DNA of 64,000 nucleotides, taken from Pseudomonas sp. IAC-BECa141. GTDB lineage: Bacteria; Pseudomonadota; Gammaproteobacteria; Pseudomonadales; Pseudomonadaceae. Shown in pieces: positions 59,325 to 64,000 of the stretch (within the stretch, counting starts at the first letter, position 1; each line of letters begins with the position of its first letter). The notes under the pieces were generated by a model that did not search any database, was not told where the DNA came from, and saw only the letters and a program-made list of their open reading frames with translations. The DNA lies in assembly GCF_020544405.1 (NCBI RefSeq), contig NZ_CP065410.1:2728001-2792000 (forward strand), written 5' to 3'. Made by a program: the position numbers and the translations under genes.

Positions 59325-59826
59325 CCGCCGTTCCGTGGAAAGCGATAGGTGCCATCGTGCTGGTGCTTATCGGCGCCGCCATCGCCTGGCAAGTCCAGGA
59401 CTGGCGCTTTGGTCGCCAACTGGCCGAGCAGGCCCGGCTGCACACCGAAATCCTGAATCAGCTGACCATGGCAGCGGCCACCGCGCAGCGGGCCGAGCAG
59501 GACAAGCGGCTGGCGCTCGAGCAGCGGCTGGCCGCCAGTGACAAAACCACTCCGAGAAAATGACCAATGTCCAAAAATACCAGGCTCTTCTGCGCGATCG
59601 CCTTGCCACTTCTGATTTGCGGCTGTCAGTCCTACTCGACGCGGGTTCAGCCGGTGGCTGTTCAGTGCCTGCCACCGCCGGCGCCGGCGGCGTGGTTCAT
59701 GGCCCCGTACGAGCCGAACTTGACCCAGCGCATGCTCAACGAATTGTCGCCATCACCGACGAAGGCGACCGGGGATTGATTGCGCTTTAGGCTTGCCAGG
59801 ACTACGTTCAGAAAATGCAGCATTGA
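59321..59826 (+). pseudogene. Spanin inner subunit Rz, frameshifted and prematurely stopped
   Basis: The first frame (59321-59563) has the membrane anchor (AIGAIVLVLIGAAIAWQVQD) and a coiled coil (EQDKRLALEQRLAAS). It breaks at DKTTPRK. The second frame resumes (59560 on) with MTNVQKYQALLRDRLATSDL through IVAITDEGDRGLIAL, as expected for Rz if one C is restored in ACCACTCC. A TAG at 59788-59790 then cuts off the last residues (ACQDYVQKMQH to TGA 59824). Rz links inner and outer membrane in the last step of lysis; this copy should not work. Confidence 0.7.
59567..59779 (+). CDS. Spanin outer-membrane lipoprotein Rz1, nested in Rz
   Basis: A 70-residue lipoprotein in a different frame inside Rz. 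The signal NTRLFCAIALPLLICGCQSY has a lipobox ending in GC, and the mature part is proline-rich (QCLPPPAPAAWFMAPYEPNL), as in Rz1 of lambda. It would sit in the outer membrane and contact Rz. The nested layout is the family norm and supports the reading of the surrounding Rz frames. Confidence 0.82.
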   Translation: MSKNTRLFCAIALPLLICGCQSYSTRVQPVAVQCLPPPAPAAWFMAPYEPNLTQRMLNELSPSPTKATGD

Positions 59827-59860
59827 TGGCCCCCAAGCCATTCTTGCGAGACCTACAGTC

Positions 59861-59986
59861 GTGAACCATCCTTTAGATTCGTACCGGATGAAGCAGCAGA
59901 TGGATAGGCAACTGGCAGGCTACTCAATTGTGATGACGATTGTCTGGGTTTCAGCGGTTCTCGCTGTCATGTATTGGATGTCGTAG
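59861..59986 (+). CDS. Small membrane protein
   Basis: A 41-residue frame from GTG 59861: NHPLDSYRMKQQMDRQLAGY, then a single membrane helix (IVMTIVWVSAVLAVMYWMS). Similar short one-helix proteins follow the spanin genes in Pseudomonas prophages. A holin-like role is possible but unproven. Confidence 0.45.
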   Translation: MNHPLDSYRMKQQMDRQLAGYSIVMTIVWVSAVLAVMYWMS

Positions 59987-59994
59987 TGAAATAG

Positions 59995-60234
59995 GTGATT
60001 GATTTGGAAGGCGTGGTGCTGGGCGAGAAGATGCAGCGAGAAGCGGATAGGCTGCTGGCGCAGATTGTCCGGGCAGACTCCATGATCATCGCTGTGAAGG
60101 CGGGCGCACGGGCGGATGGCTTCGTGCTGGGGCTGGAAACAGGCGGCGCTTTGCGCGCCGGCGATGCCGAGCGGCTGTACATCATTTTCGAAGCCGCTTT
60201 GGTGGAGCGTTTGAAGACGTTGTCGCGGAGCTGA
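59995..60234 (+). CDS. Hypothetical phage protein
   Basis: A 79-residue protein (IDLEGVVLGEKMQREADRLL, MIIAVKAGARADGFVLGLET) starting with GTG at 59995, eight bases after the small membrane gene. It is soluble with no known family. Convergent with the SRAP gene, one base apart. Confidence 0.55.
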   Translation: MIDLEGVVLGEKMQREADRLLAQIVRADSMIIAVKAGARADGFVLGLETGGALRAGDAERLYIIFEAALVERLKTLSRS

Positions 60235-60235
60235 A

Positions 60236-60916
60236 TCACTCGACTGGCTCAATCAGTTGCGGACCCTGGTTTCGAACGTTTCCCACCGCCCGGTCAACTT
60301 TGAACCATTCAAATACTTCTGTCGGCTCGCCTTGATGCAGCACCAGTTGCTCGGCTCGCTCTTTCGGTGTGGCCGGATCCAACCATTCTCTGGTCAGCTC
60401 CGGCGATAGGGCGACAGGCCGCCGGTCGTGGGTGTCGACCATGCCACCAGCACTGTCAGCGGTGATGATGACAAAGCCGTCATGCTCGCCTGGATCATGC
60501 TCATCGTTCGGATACTGGCCGATCGCGGCGCAGAGGATCGGCGACTGGTCCCGGTGCCGGATCAGGTACGGCTGCTTCTTCGGGCCACCTTCGTCAACCC
60601 ACTCGAACCAGTTGTTGATCGCGATGATTGCCCGGTGCGGCCAGATGGCGCGGAAGAATGGATCGTGGGCGACTTTCTCGACCCTGGCGTTGATCGGTGC
60701 GGCGCGATCCTTGGCCCAGTGCGGGCGCCATCCCCAACGAACCATGTCGGCGTGCAGGAACTGACCTTCCTGATGGAAGAGGGCAAGCTGGGCGGTCGGC
60801 GCGGCGTTGTACCGCTCGAGGGGCTGCTCGCCGGTTGAGTTGATCAGGGCGTTTGGCATGCTGAGCACTGCCACGAAGTCATGAATGCCGCTGTATTGGG
60901 AGAGTCGTCCGCACAT
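60236..60916 (-). CDS. SOS response-associated peptidase (SRAP, YedK/HMCES-like)
   Basis: A 226-residue SRAP protein. The initiator is followed by the catalytic Cys2 (MCGRLSQYSG), the active-site asparagine in YNAAPTAQ, the glutamate in NNWFEWVDE and the histidine in DTHDRRPVAL. SRAP proteins form a thiazolidine crosslink with abasic sites in single-stranded DNA and shield them during replication. The Met must be removed to free Cys2. It is second in an operon whose promoter carries a LexA box (61689-61704), so SOS induction is expected. Confidence 0.92.
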   Translation of the reverse strand: MCGRLSQYSGIHDFVAVLSMPNALINSTGEQPLERYNAAPTAQLALFHQEGQFLHADMVRWGWRPHWAKDRAAPINARVEKVAHDPFFRAIWPHRAIIAINNWFEWVDEGGPKKQPYLIRHRDQSPILCAAIGQYPNDEHDPGEHDGFVIITADSAGGMVDTHDRRPVALSPELTREWLDPATPKERAEQLVLHQGEPTEVFEWFKVDRAVGNVRNQGPQLIEPVE

Positions 60917-60938
60917 TGCCAGATCCTCGCATGAGCTT

Positions 60939-61664
60939 TCAGCGTAGACCTGTTGGTGCTGGCTTTGTCACAAAACCTTTTCCGGCGCAGGTCTGGCAGT
61001 CATCGCGCGCGCCAAATCGGTCAAGGCACACAGGGCAGGTGCAGAACGCCGCTGATTCGATGTGTGGTCGAACCTTTTCAAAAGCGCGCAGATCGCGCTC
61101 TTCCTGTGCGACCTGGCCAGCGTCAACCAGCGCGCGATACGTATCAGGGTCGTCAATTGGTCGGTAGTCGAGGCCACCAATGACCCGCTCTGTTTCGACC
61201 AACTGGTATCGCTGCCCATACATGGCCAGGATCAGTCCTGAAATTTTGCCAATGTTTCTGGAGAGACCCAGGTTGAGATATATGCCTTCTGGACCAGAGT
61301 AAATCTTCCCGTCGTACGCGGATGACGCGCCTCGCGGCGTGGGAGATGCGAAGTTGAATATGGACCGGCTGATGGTGCCCAGCAGCTTTCCGTTGTCGAT
61401 CTGCACGACTTTGTAAGTCGAGGCGCCGCGGTAATGGCCAAGCGAATTCTGCAGCTCCTCGGCGGCATGCCAGTAAGCAGCGTCTGCCATCTCGTTCATG
61501 TCGAACTGTTCAAACCGGTCGATAAGTCCCTCTGCTTGCAGCGCAGCTGACATCTCATGAAGGGTTTGGCGGTGCCCCTCTGGGTTTTGCATGCGAAAAT
61601 CTTGATCATCGAGAGTTGAGCGCCATCGCTGGAGTCGGAGGGCTTTCGCCTGATCGAAATTCAT
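60939..61664 (-). CDS. Hypothetical protein with C-terminal zinc-finger-like motif, SRAP operon
   Basis: A 241-residue protein starting NFDQAKALRLQRWRSTLDDQ. The C-terminal ESAAFCTCPVCLDRFGARDD and QTCAGKGF hold four or five cysteines in the pattern CxCxxC...CxxC, likely a zinc site of DnaJ-type. The core (LLGTISRSIFNFASPTPRG) is unassigned. It is first in the LexA-controlled operon, 22 bp before the SRAP gene, which suggests a role in DNA damage or prophage SOS response. The ATG at 61664 was preferred to the TTG at 61685. Confidence 0.65.
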   Translation of the reverse strand: MNFDQAKALRLQRWRSTLDDQDFRMQNPEGHRQTLHEMSAALQAEGLIDRFEQFDMNEMADAAYWHAAEELQNSLGHYRGASTYKVVQIDNGKLLGTISRSIFNFASPTPRGASSAYDGKIYSGPEGIYLNLGLSRNIGKISGLILAMYGQRYQLVETERVIGGLDYRPIDDPDTYRALVDAGQVAQEERDLRAFEKVRPHIESAAFCTCPVCLDRFGARDDCQTCAGKGFVTKPAPTGLR

Positions 61665-61688
61665 GGGAACGGATTCACTGTACAAGTG

Positions 61689-61704
61689 CTGTATGTATGT
61701 ACAG
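61689..61704. promoter_or_regulatory. LexA (SOS) box
   Basis: CTGT-N8-ACAG with an alternating TATG spacer, 25 bp upstream of the start at 61664. It is a full match to the gammaproteobacterial LexA consensus ends. Confidence 0.75.
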
Positions 61705-61747
61705 TAATTGAGGCGAGACTGTTGGGCGAGTCTGAAGCGACGAGCTG

Positions 61748-61957
61748 TCAGTCGGGTGTCATCAACACAGCGAGGGTCATCTTGATGAACTCCTCATTCC
61801 GATCGATTGCGGCCAGAGACTCGCGAACGTTGTTCGCGACGTCGGCAGATCCGCGCTGCTCAACCCAGAGGGTGAGTTCCATGATGGCTGCCTCGAGAGT
61901 GAGCTGGTTTTCGTTGATTTTGAAGAGCAGGGAGGGGAGTAGATCAGAGTTGGACAT
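61748..61957 (-). CDS. Small phage protein
   Basis: A 69-residue acidic helical protein (SNSDLLPSLLFKINENQLTL, then NNVRESLAAIDRNEEF) with GGAGG eight bases before the ATG at 61957. It is the last prophage gene before attR. No family recognised. It may be read separately from the SOS operon because its stop precedes the LexA box. Confidence 0.6.
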   Translation of the reverse strand: MSNSDLLPSLLFKINENQLTLEAAIMELTLWVEQRGSADVANNVRESLAAIDRNEEFIKMTLAVLMTPD

Positions 61958-62054
61958 TGCGGTTTCCTCCGTGAAAGGACCCAGCGTAGCACCGTGTTGC
62001 ATGAAGAGTGTTTTAAGTTCGGCAGGACGCCGGAGAGGGGAGTGAAAAGCTGTG

Positions 62055-62120
62055 AGTTATGGAACACGTCCAGAATAGTTATGGAACACATCCTGATGCC
62101 AGCAGAATTTCTGGAACACC
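62055..62120. repeat. Three imperfect repeats, possible integrase arm sites
   Basis: AGTTATGGAACAC at 62055 and 62077 and the looser TTTCTGGAACACC at 62108 lie just inside attR. A fourth GAGTTATGGAACC is at 30834 near attL, and another at 29027 in the integrase remnant. Confidence 0.45.
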
Positions 62121-62226
62121 AGAAACGACAAAGCCCTGAATAATCAGGGCTTTGTCGATACAAATATGGCGGAGGCGATGGGATTCGAACTCATGGACCT
62201 GTTACAGTCGACGGTTTTCAAGACCG
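62119..62226. repeat. attR: direct repeat shared with attL
   Basis: Matches 30625-30732 (three mismatches in 108 bp, 66 bp identical at the right). It contains the tRNA terminator hairpin (62126-62152) and the 3' half of tRNA-Ser. Confidence 0.9.
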
Positions 62227-62254
62227 TTGCCTTAAACCACTCGGCCACACCTCC
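62167..62254 (-). tRNA. tRNA-Ser (anticodon UGA)
   Basis: The 88-nt minus-strand tRNA begins GGAGGTGTGGCCGAG and ends with ATCGCCTCC and encoded GCCA. The acceptor stem GGAGGTG pairs with CGCCTCC (one G-T pair). The anticodon loop CTTGAAAA reads UGA, with a long variable arm as in type II tRNAs. Its 3' half serves as the attachment site of the prophage; the phage copy restores a full tRNA. Confidence 0.95.
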
Positions 62255-62376
62255 GTTGCGTTGCGGGCGCCATAATACCTGAATGAAACACACTGTCAAA
62301 CTCTGTGCATGGCTTGTTACAGAGCGTCTGTTATGATCTTTGCGACTGAACGTTTCAAACCAACAGGAGTGTCGCC

Positions 62377-63048
62377 ATGCGCGAACAGGATTACGCAGTT
62401 CACAACAGCGTGCAGGCTGAGCAGCTAGAGGTTAGCCGCGTCCTGCGCAACACTTACGGTCTACTGGCGCTCACCCTCGCATTCAGCGGTGTGATGGCGT
62501 TCGTAGCCCAGCAGATGCGGGTCGGCTACCCGAACATTTTCGTGGTGCTGATCGGTTTCTACGGGCTGTTCTTCCTCACCAACAAGCTTCGTGATTCCGC
62601 CTGGGGCCTGGTGTCGGCGTTTGCCCTGACCGGCTTCATGGGTTTCCTGCTCGGCCCGATCCTCAACCGTTACCTGGGCATGCAGGGTGGCGCTGAAGTC
62701 GTAAGCTCCGCGTTCGCGATGACCGCACTGGTGTTTGGTGGTCTGTCGGCCTACGTGCTGATCACCCGCAAGGACATGAGCTTCCTCGGTGGTTTCATCA
62801 CCGCCGGTTTCTTCGTCCTGCTGGGCGCGACGCTGGCGAGCATGTTCTTCCAGATCAGCGGTCTGCAACTGGCGATCAGCGCAGGTTTCGTACTGTTCTC
62901 GTCGGTCTGCATCCTGTTCCAGACCAGCGCCATCATCCATGGCGGCGAGCGCAACTACATCATGGCGACCATCAGCCTGTATGTATCGATCTACAACCTG
63001 TTCGTCAGCCTGTTGCAGATCTTCGGCATCATGAGCCGCGACGACTGA
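62377..63048 (+). CDS. Bax inhibitor-1 / YccA family membrane protein
   Basis: A 223-residue protein with seven hydrophobic helices. The start VHNSVQAEQLEVSRVLRNTY leads into TYGLLALTLAFSGVMAFVAQ, and the family signature near the C-terminus is present (NYIMATISLYVSIYNLFVSL). In the inner membrane, relatives (YccA) bind and restrain the FtsH protease, or act as pH-gated calcium leak channels. CAGGAGTGTCGCC precedes the ATG. It reads away from the tRNA and ends at a strong terminator. Confidence 0.92.
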   Translation: MREQDYAVHNSVQAEQLEVSRVLRNTYGLLALTLAFSGVMAFVAQQMRVGYPNIFVVLIGFYGLFFLTNKLRDSAWGLVSAFALTGFMGFLLGPILNRYLGMQGGAEVVSSAFAMTALVFGGLSAYVLITRKDMSFLGGFITAGFFVLLGATLASMFFQISGLQLAISAGFVLFSSVCILFQTSAIIHGGERNYIMATISLYVSIYNLFVSLLQIFGIMSRDD

Positions 63049-63070
63049 TCGCTGCATCGCTATAAACAGA

Positions 63071-63093
63071 AAACCCGCGAGAGCGGGTTTTTT
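63071..63093 (+). terminator. Rho-independent terminator
   Basis: The stem AAACCCGC with GCGGGTTT around GAGA is followed by a T-run, between the convergent BI-1 family gene and lipoprotein gene. Confidence 0.9.
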
Positions 63094-63119
63094 GTTGCCT
63101 GCGAAAAAGAGGCAGGCGA

Positions 63120-63446
63120 TCAATTGATCACGATGCTGCCATCGGCCTGTTGCTTGTAGATCGTGTAGGGCAACAGCAATGTATCGAGCACTCCCGACAC
63201 GGCCGCATCGACCAGCAGGCCCGGCGTCGCGTTCTTGTAGTTGAACGCATCGACGTCATCCGGCTTTTCGGCGTGCAGCAGGCAGAAGTCGTACGTCACG
63301 CCACTGTAGATGCGCGGTACGGCGCCGCAGTAGGATTTGTTAGCCTTCAACTGCTCGGTGGAATGCTTGTCACTGAATGCTACGGTCTGCACCGTCCCGC
63401 ACCCAGCCAGCATCAACGCCGCCAGCATCATTGCCTGAATTTTCAT
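63120..63446 (-). CDS. YceK/YidQ family lipoprotein
   Basis: A protein of 108 residues with a lipoprotein signal (KIQAMMLAALMLAGCGTV; lipobox LAGC) and the family body NKSYCGAVPRIYSGVTYDFC followed by PGLLVDAAVSGVLDTLLLPY. Function unknown; relatives are outer-membrane lipoproteins. It reads minus strand, 39 bp downstream of the Lrp-type gene. Confidence 0.88.
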   Translation of the reverse strand: MKIQAMMLAALMLAGCGTVQTVAFSDKHSTEQLKANKSYCGAVPRIYSGVTYDFCLLHAEKPDDVDAFNYKNATPGLLVDAAVSGVLDTLLLPYTIYKQQADGSIVIN

Positions 63447-63485
63447 GCCGCCAATCCTTCGCCGGAAAAACTCAATCTTCGCCGC

Positions 63486-63923
63486 TTATCCCATCGGCGG
63501 CAATCGACGTTTCACCGGGGTCTTCTTGACGATCGCGGTATTGGTTTCCGCCAGGGTATTCAGCCGATCGAGCAGGGTATCGAGCTGCTCCATCGAACGC
63601 ACATGCAGACGAGCGATAAAACAATCCTCGCCAGTAACCTTGTCGCATTCGGTGAATTCGGGAATCGACAGGATCTGCCGCTCGACTTCCTGCAATTGCC
63701 CCGGCAATGGCCGTACCCGGACAATCGCCTGTAACTGATAACCGAAGCACTTCGGGTCGATCTCCACGGTGTAGCCCTTGAGCACACCGCGTTCTTCCAG
63801 GCGGCGCAAGCGCTCGGCCACGCTGGGCGAGGACAGCCCGCTGATCTGCGCCAGCGCCTTGAGCGAGCGCCGCGAATCCTCCATCAAGGCCCCGATCAGG
63901 ATCTGGTCGATATCGTCGGTCAT
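63486..63923 (-). CDS. Lrp/AsnC-family transcriptional regulator
   Basis: A protein of 145 residues. The N-terminal HTH is IGALMEDSRRSLKALAQISG with SPSVAERLRRLEERGVLKGY. The C-terminal RAM (ligand-binding) domain is about 65-140. Family members bind amino acids and control their metabolism or transport as octamers. The ATG at 63923 has AGGAG six bases before it. The gene it controls is not shown in this window; an outward-facing target beyond 64000 is possible. Confidence 0.9.
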   Translation of the reverse strand: MTDDIDQILIGALMEDSRRSLKALAQISGLSSPSVAERLRRLEERGVLKGYTVEIDPKCFGYQLQAIVRVRPLPGQLQEVERQILSIPEFTECDKVTGEDCFIARLHVRSMEQLDTLLDRLNTLAETNTAIVKKTPVKRRLPPMG

Positions 63924-64000
63924 ACAAAACTCCTGCATTAGGCGAATGGCTCAAACCACCCTTGATAAAAAAGGCAGAAATCGAGTTTAGCCTGCTTTTT

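Noticed and set aside
1..64000. CRISPR arrays or complete insertion sequences
   Set aside because: No regularly spaced repeats and no transposase gene or terminal inverted repeats were seen.

Overview
The window looks like a chromosome segment of a fluorescent-type Pseudomonas. It is GC-rich, the host proteins are of pseudomonad type, and a tRNA-Ser(UGA) gene next to a Bax-inhibitor-1 family gene and a YceK-like lipoprotein gene carries an integrated lambda-like (siphovirus-type) prophage.

Region 1 (1-14161) is a signalling island. It holds the 3' end of a LysR gene; a 1723-residue kinase/ATPase/histidine-kinase fusion; an NDH-2-like flavoprotein; two REC-only response regulators; a GlxA-type regulator and a HTH-less paralogue; a metallo-beta-lactamase-fold hydrolase; a Dps-like protein without ferroxidase ligands; a membrane PAS histidine kinase; and a FixJ-type REC-HTH regulator. 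A 14-bp palindrome, TATAC-N4-GTAT(A/G), occurs five times between 6967 and 10363, each time in front of one of these genes. My reading is a small regulon, probably driven by the FixJ-type regulator or by the GlxA-type protein.

Region 2 (14460-28900) is ordinary accessory metabolism: a frameshifted LysR gene, a Tat-exported alpha/beta hydrolase, a Fur-box TonB receptor, Ohr, a GNAT/chorismate-mutase-remnant/dehydrogenase cluster with its divergent LysR gene, a DHA2 MFS pump with a palindromic operator and an SDR remnant, and a quinone-oxidoreductase/carboxymuconolactone-decarboxylase/aldehyde-dehydrogenase operon with its divergent LysR gene.

Region 3 (about 28990-30600) is a graveyard: a decayed second integrase copy, phage gene fragments and two small hypothetical genes. 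It lies just outside the attL of the present prophage.

Region 4 (30625-62226) is the prophage, bounded by a 108-bp direct repeat that contains the 3' part of the tRNA. The left arm runs leftward (integrase, DUF4224, Dcm-type methyltransferase, YqaJ exonuclease, Bet annealing protein, small early genes). It is interrupted by AT-rich cargo: a PIN-domain/HNH-nuclease pair, a DUF2971 gene and hypothetical genes. At about 43259 the early genes join directly to the middle of the tape-measure gene. Repressor, replication, terminase, portal, capsid and tail-tube genes are therefore missing. The tail-tip genes (M, L, K, I, J), fibre genes, endolysin and Rz/Rz1 follow, with cargo inserted next to terminators (lipoprotein, AbiC-like protein, O-antigen acyltransferase). 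J has an in-frame stop and Rz has a frameshift plus a stop. The element is a defective prophage that still carries cargo genes. An SOS-box-controlled SRAP (YedK-like) cassette sits next to attR.

Region 5 (62167-64000) returns to the host: tRNA-Ser, Bax-inhibitor-1 family protein, lipoprotein and an Lrp/AsnC regulator.
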